Origin: Niveispirillum irakense DSM 11586
Lineage (GTDB): Bacteria; Pseudomonadota; Alphaproteobacteria; Azospirillales; Azospirillaceae
Direction of reading: 5' to 3'
DNA length: 64,000 nucleotides
Assembly: GCF_000429645.1 (NCBI RefSeq)
Contig: NZ_AUCG01000023.1
Coordinates: 310,001 to 374,000, forward strand
Shown piece after piece: positions 18,075 through 26,814 of this stretch. Each line of letters begins with the position of its first letter. Position 1 is the stretch's first letter. The notes under the pieces are model-generated. The model made no database searches. It was given only the letters and a program-made list of their open reading frames with translations, and was not told the origin of the DNA. Made by a program: the position numbers and the translations under genes.

Positions 18075-18842
18075 TTATTGATTTGTATCCTTTAGCGCTC
18101 TTTCCAGTAATTGGGCGGGAGAAGGCGAATCTGTACGTAATGCGCGCAGACCGGCCCAGGCCAGGGCCAGATTGGATGAGAGAAGCAATTTGTTCTTTGA
18201 TGCAGACGACTTCGCCGTTTCCGCCAGCGCCGGAAGACTGGGCATACCCGTCCCCATCATCAAGATCATGTCCGCTTGTATCTGCGCAGCGCGGGCCAAG
18301 GCATCGGCGATGATCCGGCTGCGCAGCGTGTAGATGGCGTGATAGCCGGGTGTTGGATTTTCGATATCCACCACATCGGCAACCGTGAATCCCGCGGCCT
18401 GCCAATAGGTGAGCGCCCGCTCCCGCAACATGCCGGGATAGGGGTTGACCAGCACCACATGGCGGGCGCCCACCTCAGCCGCCGCCGCCTGGATCGCATG
18501 GGCCGCCGTCAGCAGGCGCACGCCACGCTGACTGAAAGCGCTTATCAGATCCGCCTCGGCCTTCGCCCCCAACAGATAAGATGTCCCGGTACAGGCGAAC
18601 AAGGCCGCGTCCAGGGCGATCCCGCCGAAACTGTCCAGGCTCTGATCGAGGGTCTCCGCATAGATTTCCAGCCGGCGTAATAGGGATGGGTCCGTGCTGT
18701 GCATGCGGGTGGTCAGCATGGTGACGCTTGTGCCTAACAGGCGCTGCATCTCCGGTTCCACCGTCGGGTTGCCGGAAGGGGTCAGCACCCCCAGCACACC
18801 GCCATCACCATATTCCAGTCCCTGCCCTGCGGTCTTATTCAT
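18075..18842 (-). CDS. Maleate isomerase / arylmalonate decarboxylase-like protein
   Basis: The frame has two near starts, ATG 18854 and ATG 18842; both overlap the upstream small gene, and the second is listed. The protein (about 255 residues) opens with LGVLTPSGNPTVEPEM, the pattern of maleate cis-trans isomerase and arylmalonate decarboxylase in the Asp/Glu racemase superfamily. One cysteine is at the first active-site loop (FACTGTSYL). At the second loop the usual cysteine is replaced (MGTGMPSL). That single-cysteine layout differs from both maleate isomerase (two) and arylmalonate decarboxylase (second only), so the reaction may differ. It is last in the ABC transporter operon. Confidence 0.65.
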   Translation of the reverse strand: MNKTAGQGLEYGDGGVLGVLTPSGNPTVEPEMQRLLGTSVTMLTTRMHSTDPSLLRRLEIYAETLDQSLDSFGGIALDAALFACTGTSYLLGAKAEADLISAFSQRGVRLLTAAHAIQAAAAEVGARHVVLVNPYPGMLRERALTYWQAAGFTVADVVDIENPTPGYHAIYTLRSRIIADALARAAQIQADMILMMGTGMPSLPALAETAKSSASKNKLLLSSNLALAWAGLRALRTDSPSPAQLLERALKDTNQ

Positions 18843-19146
18843 CGCGGGGGCCATCCTGGCGCGTCAGCCCGGCCAGAACCCGGGCCATCAGCCCGTCGGT
18901 TGCCGCCTGCCGCTCTGCCATGGCAGCACCATCAAGGGAGGCGGATTTCAGCGTATCGACAGCCACGCCGCGCAGGCTGGCCACTTCCCGTTCCAGCCGG
19001 TCAATCCGGTCATTGGCGACCGACAATTCCAGCAGCATCGCCATGGCGATGCGCAGCACCGTTTCCGTTTCGCTGTTATCCAGGCTGGCCGGGCGGGTGC
19101 CACGGGCCAGGCTGGACAGTTCCACAATGGCATCGGCCGGTTTCAT
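18835..19146 (-). CDS. Small coiled-coil protein of unknown function
   Basis: I do not recognise this 103-residue protein. ATG 19146 has GGAG nine bases upstream and lies six bases after the solute-binding protein stop. Its end overlaps the next gene. The sequence is acidic and helical, with a heptad-like middle (MAMLLELSVANDRIDRLEREVASLRG). There is no signal peptide, membrane segment or cysteine. Tight packing between the transporter binding protein and the maleate isomerase-like gene suggests a partner or assembly role in the same pathway. Codon use looks like that of the neighbours. Confidence 0.7.
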   Translation of the reverse strand: MKPADAIVELSSLARGTRPASLDNSETETVLRIAMAMLLELSVANDRIDRLEREVASLRGVAVDTLKSASLDGAAMAERQAATDGLMARVLAGLTRQDGPRDE

Positions 19147-19152
19147 GAACGA

Positions 19153-20718
19153 TTACTCCGTCGGCTGGTCCGTCCCGCCAGCCCGGGTGATGGTCCGGTA
19201 ATCCGGCACCCGGTTGCGGATGGTGATGTTGGAAAGACGGGGGGAATGGGAGAACAGGTCGATCTGATCGACCAGGAAGGCGGCGGGCGCTGCCTGCTGA
19301 TAGTCGCGCGCCAGTGCCTGCATCCCGGCAAGGCGTTCCCCGTCATCCATGATCTGTGCCACCTGCCCCAGCCGGTCGGCCAGCGCGCGGTCGCAGAAGA
19401 AGGGTTTGGGACGGCGGCAGGAGAACACCTCCATCGGCCGCAGCGCATCATTATAAGGGGAGCTGTTCCAGGAGGCGCCAAACGCATCCGCTGTCCAGCT
19501 ATTGGTCAGGAATTTCCTGAGATATTGCGGGAAGGTGACGATCTGCAGGGTCAGATCAACCCCCACCGCCCGCCAATATTGGGCGACCGCCTGATAGATC
19601 AGGGTATCGGCCGGCACACTATCCACCACCACTTCGGCATTCAGGGGAAAGCCGTTGGTAAAACCGGCCTGCCGCAGCAGATCACGCGCCTTTTCCGGGT
19701 CATAGGGATAAGGCGCCAGCGCCGGATCATACCCGAAACTGAAGGATGGGGCCGGCTGTCCTGCCGGTGCGGCATGGCCTTCCAGCAGCACATCAGCCAG
19801 AGCCTGCTTGTCGATGGCATAATTCAGCGCCTGCCGCACCCGCACATCCCGTAGCGGCGCGTTCGGTGCCGCTCCTTCCACCCGGAAGGCGATGGACATC
19901 ACCTGCATGGAGGGGGAAATCAGGATCGGGAAGCGATTACGCTTCAACCGCTCCAACTCGTCGATCTCCACCCCCGCAATATCGACATCACCGGACAGCA
20001 GGGCCTGGGCCCGTACTGCCGCATTGGGCAATTCCATGAAGGTCAGGCCCGTCACGGCGCTGGGGCGCCAGCGATAGGGGTTGGCCACGGCCTGGGCCTG
20101 CCGCCGCCGCTGATCCCAGCCTTTCAGCAGGAAGCTGCCGGTCCCGACCGGCTGTTGGGCGAAACCGTCCGGCCCCAACTGGCGCCACAGGTCCGGCTCC
20201 ACCATCATCACAGCGGCCATCCGCTTGGGCAGGATGGGGTCGGGCTCAGCCGTTTCCATCTCCACCACCAGCGGATCGATGGTGCGCACGGCCTTCACGC
20301 CGCGCAACTCATTGCCGATGACGGAACGCCGCCCTTCCGGCGACATCAGCCATTCCATGACGGCGGTGACGGCATCGCCATCAAACACCCGGCCATTACC
20401 GAAGCGGACATCGTCGCGCAGGTGAAAGCGCCAGACGGTTGGGCCCACCGGCTCCCAAGCCGTCGCCAGGGCCGGCTGCAACCGGCCCTGTTCATCCAGT
20501 TCCGTCAGTGCATCAAAGATGGCGGCCCAGACCTGCGACCCCGGCCGTCCATTGCCTCGGAACGGGTTGCCCAGGCTGGCCGGAAGGGAATTAACCGCCA
20601 TGCGCAGTTCCAGCGGTGCCGGCTCCGCCGCCATCGCTGTCGCCAGCACGGGGGCCGGCGGGCAAATAGCCGCCAGCAACAGCAGGGGAAGCGCCAGAAG
20701 GGTTCGCCGCATCCTCAT
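19153..20718 (-). CDS. ABC transporter substrate-binding protein, peptide/nickel (SBP_bac_5) family
   Basis: The 521-residue protein has a signal peptide (MRMRRTLLALPLLLLAAICPPAPVLA region, no lipobox followed by Cys at the cleavage site). It shows the cluster C pattern of DppA/OppA-type proteins: LTELDEQGRLQPALATAW, WRFHLRDDVRFGNGRVFDGD, then VRQALNYAIDK. It would capture a peptide-like or other hydrophilic ligand in the periplasm for the permeases encoded upstream. ATG overlaps the stop of the methyltransferase gene by four bases. It is unusual that the binding protein comes after the ATPases and a methyltransferase in operon order. Confidence 0.88.
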   Translation of the reverse strand: MRMRRTLLALPLLLLAAICPPAPVLATAMAAEPAPLELRMAVNSLPASLGNPFRGNGRPGSQVWAAIFDALTELDEQGRLQPALATAWEPVGPTVWRFHLRDDVRFGNGRVFDGDAVTAVMEWLMSPEGRRSVIGNELRGVKAVRTIDPLVVEMETAEPDPILPKRMAAVMMVEPDLWRQLGPDGFAQQPVGTGSFLLKGWDQRRRQAQAVANPYRWRPSAVTGLTFMELPNAAVRAQALLSGDVDIAGVEIDELERLKRNRFPILISPSMQVMSIAFRVEGAAPNAPLRDVRVRQALNYAIDKQALADVLLEGHAAPAGQPAPSFSFGYDPALAPYPYDPEKARDLLRQAGFTNGFPLNAEVVVDSVPADTLIYQAVAQYWRAVGVDLTLQIVTFPQYLRKFLTNSWTADAFGASWNSSPYNDALRPMEVFSCRRPKPFFCDRALADRLGQVAQIMDDGERLAGMQALARDYQQAAPAAFLVDQIDLFSHSPRLSNITIRNRVPDYRTITRAGGTDQPTE

Positions 20719-21854
20719 CCCCGCGTCCCGCCGGTCTGCTGTCCGTAAGCGACATACCAGGCGCCGGGTCCGCGCAGTTTGGGGATGCGCTCCTCCCGCA
20801 CGGTGGCGGCATCGAAGCCGGCTGCCACCATATCGCCCGTCACGTCAGCCGTGGCGTATTTCACCCAGAATGGTTCGTTGTTGAATTCCACATCCCAGGA
20901 TTTTTCCACCTGATGCGGCACGTCCAGATCCTGGAAGCGATAGGGCACATCCTGGTGCAGGGCGACGCCCCCGGCCGCCAGCAGCCGGCGGCTTTCCCGC
21001 ATCATGGCGCGGCGGACATCATTATCGATCTCATGCATGACATTGTGGGACACGACGAGATCGAATTCCCCATCGGCAAAGCCCAGCCGCGCCGTATCCA
21101 TCTGATGGAAGAAGACACGCGCCCCCAGCGCCAGGGCGCGGGCATGGGCATAGCGCAGCATGCCGGCGCCGATATCCACGGCATGCACGTCCGCTTCGGG
21201 GAAATGCAGCGCATATTCACAGGCCGCCGCCCCGGCGGAACAGCCGATATCCAGGATGCGGCGCGGCTTCAGGTCGGGGAACCGTTCCGCCAGAAAGGCG
21301 ATGACGGCGCCAGCCTTGCTGTCCCCGGCCCCGATCCCCTGCCCGACGGAAAAGACGCGCCCGCCCATCTCATACAGCGCGCCGGCCACCACATCCGCCT
21401 CCCCCCGGTCCAGCGTATAACCGCCGGGCTGGAGATGAATGTCGATATCGGCCACCAGACCGATGCCGGACAGGCCGGGGTCCAGCGACAGGCCGCCGCC
21501 GACCGTCTCCAGCCGCTCCGCCGTCAGCCGCCGATATGTCTCGCGCAGGGTCTCATCATGGCGCAGGATCGGTTCCCCTGCCGTCTGCCACAGCAGTTCC
21601 TGTGCTGCCCGGTTCATCGCGCTCCAGGTCCGGTAACCGGAACTGAGGCGGAAGGCATCCGCCACCTCTTCATGCGATTGCGGGGCGTGACCATGGGCGG
21701 CGCTGAAAGCCGGCACGCCCTGCTTTTCATAATGGCTGATATTGCGGGGACGCACCTGGGCGTTCAGGAAGCGGCGCAGCGCCACGATGGCGCTCTGCCG
21801 GCTGCGATCCTCGGCGGTCAGGTCGGGCAACATCGCGTGCGGTGCGGTGATCAT
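20715..21854 (-). CDS. SAM-dependent methyltransferase inside an ABC transporter operon
   Basis: ATG 21854 has AAGGAG seven bases upstream, one base after the previous stop; the longer frame from 21929 is rejected. The 379-residue protein has a class I methyltransferase core: motif I RILDIGCSAGAAACEYA, acidic loop VHAVDIGAGML, then FDLVVSHNVMHEI. An N-terminal region of about 190 residues precedes it and is not recognised. The gene is coupled to the ATPase gene before it and the binding-protein gene after it, so it is part of the transport unit. It may modify the imported compound or a product. No specific methylation target can be named. Confidence 0.8.
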   Translation of the reverse strand: MITAPHAMLPDLTAEDRSRQSAIVALRRFLNAQVRPRNISHYEKQGVPAFSAAHGHAPQSHEEVADAFRLSSGYRTWSAMNRAAQELLWQTAGEPILRHDETLRETYRRLTAERLETVGGGLSLDPGLSGIGLVADIDIHLQPGGYTLDRGEADVVAGALYEMGGRVFSVGQGIGAGDSKAGAVIAFLAERFPDLKPRRILDIGCSAGAAACEYALHFPEADVHAVDIGAGMLRYAHARALALGARVFFHQMDTARLGFADGEFDLVVSHNVMHEIDNDVRRAMMRESRRLLAAGGVALHQDVPYRFQDLDVPHQVEKSWDVEFNNEPFWVKYATADVTGDMVAAGFDAATVREERIPKLRGPGAWYVAYGQQTGGTRG

Positions 21855-21855
21855 G

Positions 21856-22752
21856 TCACTCTCCTTGGCGGCTGGCCTGCTGTCCGGCGCGGTGCGCGGC
21901 CAGCAGGCGGCCCAGATGGTCCTCGTCAATTTCCCCCGCCGCGGTCAGCGCCGTCATCAGGTCCGGATCGGCCAGCGCCCCCTTGGGGTCCAGCGATGCC
22001 GCCAGCAGCAGGTTGGTACAGGGGTGGGTCGGCCGTGCCATGACAATGTCGACAGCACCTGCTTCCACGATGCGGCCCGACCGGATGACGCAGACATGAT
22101 CCGCCAGGTGCCGGACCATGGCCATGTCATGGGAAATGAACAGGATGGCCAAGCCCAGCCGGTCGCGCAGTTCGATGAACAGGGACGCCACAGCCGCCTG
22201 GGTGGTGACATCCAGCGCCGACAGCGCCTCGTCCGCGATCAGCAGGCGGGGTTCCATTGCCAGGGCGCGGGCAATCGCAATCCGCTGCTTCTGCCCGCCC
22301 GAAAGGCCGGAGGGCCGCCGGTCCAGCAAGGCGCTGTCCAGATGCGCCAGCGCCATCAGCGCCTCGATCCGGGCGGCGCGGGCCGCACGGTCGCCATAGC
22401 CGATCACCTCCAGCGGTTCGGACAGGATGGCGCGGATGGTGTGGCGCGGGTTCAGGCTGGCGTCGGGATCCTGGAACACCATCTGGATCGACCGGCGCGC
22501 CCGGCGCCGCACCTCCCCCTTCAGGCTGGCCAGATCCTGCCCATCCAGGCAGATGCGGCCCTGGCTGACGGGGGCGATCCCGGCCACGGCGCGGGCCAGG
22601 GTCGATTTACCCGAACCGGACTCCCCGACCACGGCCAGGATTTCACCGGCATGCAGGTCCAGGCTGCAATCGGACAAAGCCTGTTTGGCCTGGGCGCCCG
22701 TGCCATAGCGCACGCCCAGCCCTTCGATGGTCAGCAGGGGTGCCGTCATCAT
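21856..22752 (-). CDS. ABC transporter ATPase, DppF/OppF type
   Basis: The 298-residue ATPase has Walker A GESGSGKST, signature LSGGQKQRIAIARAL and Walker B LLIADEALSALD, and the C-terminal oligopeptide-transporter extension (HPCTNLLLAASLDP). It couples ATP hydrolysis to import through the two DppB/DppC-like permeases encoded upstream. The start overlaps the preceding ATPase gene (ATGA type), and a methyltransferase gene follows after one base. Confidence 0.92.
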   Translation of the reverse strand: MMTAPLLTIEGLGVRYGTGAQAKQALSDCSLDLHAGEILAVVGESGSGKSTLARAVAGIAPVSQGRICLDGQDLASLKGEVRRRARRSIQMVFQDPDASLNPRHTIRAILSEPLEVIGYGDRAARAARIEALMALAHLDSALLDRRPSGLSGGQKQRIAIARALAMEPRLLIADEALSALDVTTQAAVASLFIELRDRLGLAILFISHDMAMVRHLADHVCVIRSGRIVEAGAVDIVMARPTHPCTNLLLAASLDPKGALADPDLMTALTAAGEIDEDHLGRLLAAHRAGQQASRQGE

Positions 22753-23570
22753 GCCTCTCCCGTCGCGGCCGGTGCCAACCGGGCATGGCGCAGCAGGCTG
22801 CGTGTATAATCATGCTGTGGATCGGTCAGCACCTGTGCCGCCGGCCCGCTTTCCACCAGCCGGCCCTGATGCATCACGGCGATCCGGTTGCAGATGGCCG
22901 CTGCCACACTGAGATCATGGGTGATCAGGATGCTGGCGCGGCCGGCCGTCTGCTGCTTCAGCAGGGCCAGGATCTGCAACTGGATAGTCGGGTCCAGTGC
23001 CGTTGTCGGCTCATCCGCGATCAAAAGGTCGGGACCGTTGGCCAGCGCCAGGGCGATCATGGCCCGTTGCCGCTGCCCGCCGGAAAGCTGGTGCGGATAG
23101 GCATCCACGCAGGCATCCTTCCCCGGCAGCCGCATCCGGGCCAGCATCTCCACCGCCAGGGTGCGGGCGGATTTCGCATCCAGGCGCTGATGCCGGCGGA
23201 TGGATTCAATCAGGATGGACCCGATGGTCCGCACCGGGTTGAAGGAGGAAAGCGGGTCCTGGAACACGAAGCCGATGCGCCCGCCGCGCAAGGCCCGCAT
23301 CCGCCCTTCATCCAGATCGTCAATGCGCTGGCCGCCCAGATGCACCGATCCACCGGCCAGCCGCACCCCATCCGGCAGCAACCGCGCCACGGCGAAAGCG
23401 GAGAGCGATTTGCCCGACCCGGACTGGCCGACAATGCCCAGCACCTCTCCCGCCGCTACGGACAGGGACACGCCATCCACCAACCGGCGCGGCGCGCCGC
23501 CGGCTGGTACGGCATCGATCTGCAAATCCCGGATGGCCAGGATGGGGGTGTCGTTCACAGGCCCGTTCAT
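22749..23570 (-). CDS. ABC transporter ATPase, DppD/OppD type
   Basis: The 273-residue ATPase has Walker A GQSGSGKSL, signature LSGGQRQRAMIALAL and Walker B LLIADEPTTALD, with the D-type C-terminus (QHDYTRSLLRHA). It pairs with the following ATPase as the heterodimeric motor of a peptide/nickel-class importer. Four-base overlaps occur at both ends, so the operon is tightly coupled. Confidence 0.92.
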   Translation of the reverse strand: MNGPVNDTPILAIRDLQIDAVPAGGAPRRLVDGVSLSVAAGEVLGIVGQSGSGKSLSAFAVARLLPDGVRLAGGSVHLGGQRIDDLDEGRMRALRGGRIGFVFQDPLSSFNPVRTIGSILIESIRRHQRLDAKSARTLAVEMLARMRLPGKDACVDAYPHQLSGGQRQRAMIALALANGPDLLIADEPTTALDPTIQLQILALLKQQTAGRASILITHDLSVAAAICNRIAVMHQGRLVESGPAAQVLTDPQHDYTRSLLRHARLAPAATGEA

Positions 23571-24379
23571 GCCGTGGCATCCCGCAATTTCTGGCCGAAC
23601 AGATGGGCGCTGACCACCAGAAGGATGATGGCGCCGGCGGGGGCCAGCAACATCCAGGGGGCGACCAGCATATAGGCCCGGCTCTCATTCAGCATGCCGC
23701 CCCAGCTTGGGGCGCCCAGGGGCGCACCGATGCCCAGGAAGGACAAGGCACTTTCCGCAATGATCATGTCGGCGAAATGGAACACGACCAGCACCGACAG
23801 GCTGGGGATCAGCCCCGGCAGCACATGGCGCAGCAGCAGCCGTGCCGTGCCCATCTGCATCATCTCTGCCGCCAGGACATATTCGCGCTTCAACAGGCTG
23901 CTGCCCTCCGCATAGGCGACGCGGGCGAAGACGGGCCAGGTGGCCAGCCCCAGCGTCAGCACCACGGCCCAGAAACCGTTGGACCCGACAATGGCGATCA
24001 CGCTGACCGCCAGGACAAAGACGGGAAAGGACTGGGTGAAGCTGGTCAATTGCCGCATGAAGGCACCCAGCAGGGAGGTGCTGCGCGCCGCCAGCAGGCC
24101 CAGTGCGGTACCGATGCAAAAGGCGATGGCCGTGGCCACCAGGGCGGTTCCCAGCGACCGGTAAAGCCCCGCCAGCAACCGGGCCGCGATGTCCCGCCCC
24201 AACTGGTCGCAGCCCAGCCAATGCCCGTCCGTGAAGGGGGCGGCAAAGCGTTTGGACAGGTCGATCAGGGCGGGATCATGGGCCACCAGCACCGGCCCGG
24301 CCACCAGCGCCAGAAGGCACAGGCCCAGCACACCCAGGAACAGCCAGGACCGGCCGGAGGCGAAAAGACGCTCAGCCAT
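23567..24379 (-). CDS. ABC transporter permease, DppC type
   Basis: ATG 24379 (MAERLFASGRSWLFLGV) with a GGGGGG upstream tract is preferred to a TTG at 24421, which would lie deep in the previous gene. The 270-residue protein has the DppC layout: one N-terminal helix, then the binding-protein-dependent transport core with LGCDQLGRDIAARLLAG and an EAA-type loop (EYVLAAEMMQMGTARLLLRHVLPGLIPSL). It overlaps the DppB gene by eight bases and the DppD gene by four. Confidence 0.9.
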   Translation of the reverse strand: MAERLFASGRSWLFLGVLGLCLLALVAGPVLVAHDPALIDLSKRFAAPFTDGHWLGCDQLGRDIAARLLAGLYRSLGTALVATAIAFCIGTALGLLAARSTSLLGAFMRQLTSFTQSFPVFVLAVSVIAIVGSNGFWAVVLTLGLATWPVFARVAYAEGSSLLKREYVLAAEMMQMGTARLLLRHVLPGLIPSLSVLVVFHFADMIIAESALSFLGIGAPLGAPSWGGMLNESRAYMLVAPWMLLAPAGAIILLVVSAHLFGQKLRDATA

Positions 24380-25310
24380 TGGCACCCCCCGCCGCACCGG
24401 GGCCACGCAAGCGGGGGTCAAGGCGCATCTGCACCGCCTCCGTCGCCAGATTGGTCAGGAAAACGGCGATGACGATGATGAAGACAATCGCCTGCACGAC
24501 GGGAAAATCCAGATTGAGGGTGGAGCGCACCAGCAGCCAGCCGATACCGGGCCAGGCGAAGATCGTCTCGATCACCACCAGCCCCGTGACCATGAAGGCA
24601 AATTCCGCCCCCACGACAGCCGTGGCGCCGAGCAGTGCGTTCGGCATCACATGCCGCCAAAGGATGGTGCGCGGCCCTGTCCCGATGGCAACAGCGGTGC
24701 GTACATAATGCGACCGATAGGCCGCGGCAGTATTCGCCTCCACCACGCGGATCAGCTTGGGCGCCAGGAAAGATGCGACGGAAACCACCGGCAGAACCCA
24801 GCTTGCCGGCCCCGCATAACCGACGGAGGGCAACCATTCCAGCCCCACGGCGAAGAGGTTGACCAGCAGCAGTGCCAGCACGAAGCCGGGAAAGCCCTGC
24901 ATCACCGATATGAAGCCGCGTGCCAGCCGACGCCCGGCCCCGCCCCGTTCCTGCCCCAACCACGCGCCAACGGGGATAGAGACAGCAAGGTTCAACGCCA
25001 TGGCCATCACGGCCAGGAACAGGCTGGCCGGATACGTATCCAGCACCTTGTCCAGCGCCGGCATGCCATCTGCCAGCGAGGTGCCAAAATCCAGCCGCAC
25101 CATATGCGAGGCGAAGATCAGATATTGCTCGATCAGGCTGCGGTCGAAACCATAGGCTTGGCGCACCGCATCCAACTGGGCCGGCGTGGCGTCCGGCCCC
25201 GCCAGCATGATTGCCGGGTCACCGGCAAGCCGGACCAGAAAGAACAGCACCGTCATGGTGGCGACCAGCAGGAACGCGAAGTCGCGGGCCCAGATCAGAA
25301 GCCGCAACAT
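24372..25310 (-). CDS. ABC transporter permease, DppB type
   Basis: The 312-residue membrane protein has the DppB topology: an N-terminal helix, the periplasmic LYGFD-type loop (QAYGFDRSLIEQYLIFASHMVRLDFG region) and a transport core with the cytoplasmic EAA loop (YVRTAVAIGTGPRTILWRHVMPNALL). It is the first gene of the minus-strand transporter operon. It is divergent from the FAD monooxygenase gene across a 288-base AT-rich promoter region that carries a candidate GntR operator. Confidence 0.9.
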   Translation of the reverse strand: MLRLLIWARDFAFLLVATMTVLFFLVRLAGDPAIMLAGPDATPAQLDAVRQAYGFDRSLIEQYLIFASHMVRLDFGTSLADGMPALDKVLDTYPASLFLAVMAMALNLAVSIPVGAWLGQERGGAGRRLARGFISVMQGFPGFVLALLLVNLFAVGLEWLPSVGYAGPASWVLPVVSVASFLAPKLIRVVEANTAAAYRSHYVRTAVAIGTGPRTILWRHVMPNALLGATAVVGAEFAFMVTGLVVIETIFAWPGIGWLLVRSTLNLDFPVVQAIVFIIVIAVFLTNLATEAVQMRLDPRLRGPGAAGGANG

Positions 25311-25495
25311 GGGGACTCTCCCGCGGCAGAAGCATCAATGCCGGAACGGCACGATATTGTCTCTTAATGAGTACATCACCAGACAATGCAGAGACAAGCG
25401 CTTTTGTCGGAAAAGCAATATATTCTACCGAAAATTTGCGCCAACATATTGATTTAATTGAATATTAATACACCTCAGACAAGCCTAGCCTGGAA

Positions 25496-25513
25496 TGTAC
25501 TAAAATAAATACA
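25496..25513. promoter_or_regulatory. 18-bp dyad (candidate GntR operator) between the divergent transporter and monooxygenase genes
   Basis: TGTACT (25496-25501) and AATACA (25508-25513) are near-perfect inverted half-sites with a six-base AT spacer, the same layout as 17888-17905. It lies in the AT-rich divergent promoter region (25311-25598), where it could control both operons. Confidence 0.45.
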
Positions 25514-25598
25514 ACAAAGTCGATTCAGGGGTTGTCAGGGCGTCGCATTGTCTTATAGTGGATACAAATTAGCGCATAAACAAGCGGCGACCCTCACC

Positions 25599-26798
25599 AT
25601 GCAAGCATCCGAACGGCGTGTCCTTATCGTCGGTGCCGGGCCGGTCGGCCTGATGACGGCCTATCTCCTGTCCCGTCAGGGGATCCCTTCCCTTGTGATG
25701 GAGCAGGAAGCCGAGCTGCCCCGCGACCTTCGCGCCTCCACTTTCCATCCGCCCACGCTGGACATGCTGGATGAGCATGGTTTCGCAAGCCCCCTGATTG
25801 CGCAAGGCCGGATCTGCCCTTCGTGGCAAATTCGTATGCACGACACGCACGAGCGGGCGGAATTTGACCTGTCTGTGCTGAAGGACGACACCGCCCATCC
25901 CTATCGCCTGCAATGTGAGCAATGGCGCCTGTGCGTGCTGCTGCTGGAACGGCTGCAGGGCGAGGCGCTGGTCGATATCCGCTTTTCCACCCGGCTGACC
26001 GATCTGGCGCAGGATGGCGACGGTGTCACCGCGACGGTTGAAGGGCCGTCGGGCATAGAGAAGCTGCGCGGCCTGTTCCTGGTCGGCGCCGATGGCGCGC
26101 GCAGCGTTGTGCGCGGCCTGATCGGCCTGGAATTCGATGGTGTCACCTACCCGGAGACAACCATCCTGGCGACCACAAGCTTCCGGTTTGAAGACCACTT
26201 GCCGGGCCTGTCCAACGTCAACTATGTCTGGAAAAAGGACGGCACATTCAGCCTGCTGCGCCTGCCCGACCGCTGGCGCTGCAGCCTCTACCCCGATCCC
26301 GGCATGCCGATCGAGGAAGCGCTGCTGCCGGAAAATATCGACCGGAAGATGCAGGAGATCGTGCCGCGTGATGCGGAATATGAGATCGGGGAGGCCCGTG
26401 CCTACCGCGTCCATATGCGCATCACCCGCGATTACCGCAATGGCCGCGTCGTGCTGGCCGGCGATGCCGCGCATATCAACAGCCCCAGCGGCGGCATGGG
26501 GATGAATGGCGGGCTGCATGATGCCTTCAACCTGTCCAGCACCCTTACGGAAATCTGGCGCGGTGCGTCGCTGGACCTGCTGGACCGCTATACCCGCCAG
26601 CGCCGCCCCATCGCGGAGGCAGAGGTGCTGGCCCAGGCCGACCGCAACCGGTCGCGCATGCAGGAACGCGATCCCGCCAAGCGGCGCGTGATCCTGGACG
26701 ATCTGCTGCGTATCATCGCCAATCCGGAAAGCGCGCGGGCCTATCTGCTGCGCTCCTCCATGATCGAGGCCCTGCGCAAGTCGGCGCAGATCCAGTAA
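25599..26798 (+). CDS. FAD-dependent aromatic-type monooxygenase
   Basis: ATG 25599 (MQASERRVLIVGAGP) is preferred to TTG 25548 because the FAD-binding strand starts right after it; the ribosome site is weak either way. The 399-residue protein has the group A flavoprotein hydroxylase motifs: GAGPVGL near the N-terminus, VGADGARSVVRGLIG (DG motif) and VLAGDAAHINSPSGGMGMNGG (GD motif). These enzymes use NAD(P)H and O2 to hydroxylate aromatic rings. It is followed 16 bases later by an aldehyde dehydrogenase gene and is divergent from the transporter, so the imported compound is its likely substrate. Confidence 0.85.
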   Translation: MQASERRVLIVGAGPVGLMTAYLLSRQGIPSLVMEQEAELPRDLRASTFHPPTLDMLDEHGFASPLIAQGRICPSWQIRMHDTHERAEFDLSVLKDDTAHPYRLQCEQWRLCVLLLERLQGEALVDIRFSTRLTDLAQDGDGVTATVEGPSGIEKLRGLFLVGADGARSVVRGLIGLEFDGVTYPETTILATTSFRFEDHLPGLSNVNYVWKKDGTFSLLRLPDRWRCSLYPDPGMPIEEALLPENIDRKMQEIVPRDAEYEIGEARAYRVHMRITRDYRNGRVVLAGDAAHINSPSGGMGMNGGLHDAFNLSSTLTEIWRGASLDLLDRYTRQRRPIAEAEVLAQADRNRSRMQERDPAKRRVILDDLLRIIANPESARAYLLRSSMIEALRKSAQIQ

Positions 26799-26814
26799 GG
26801 GAAGCGGAGCCGCC

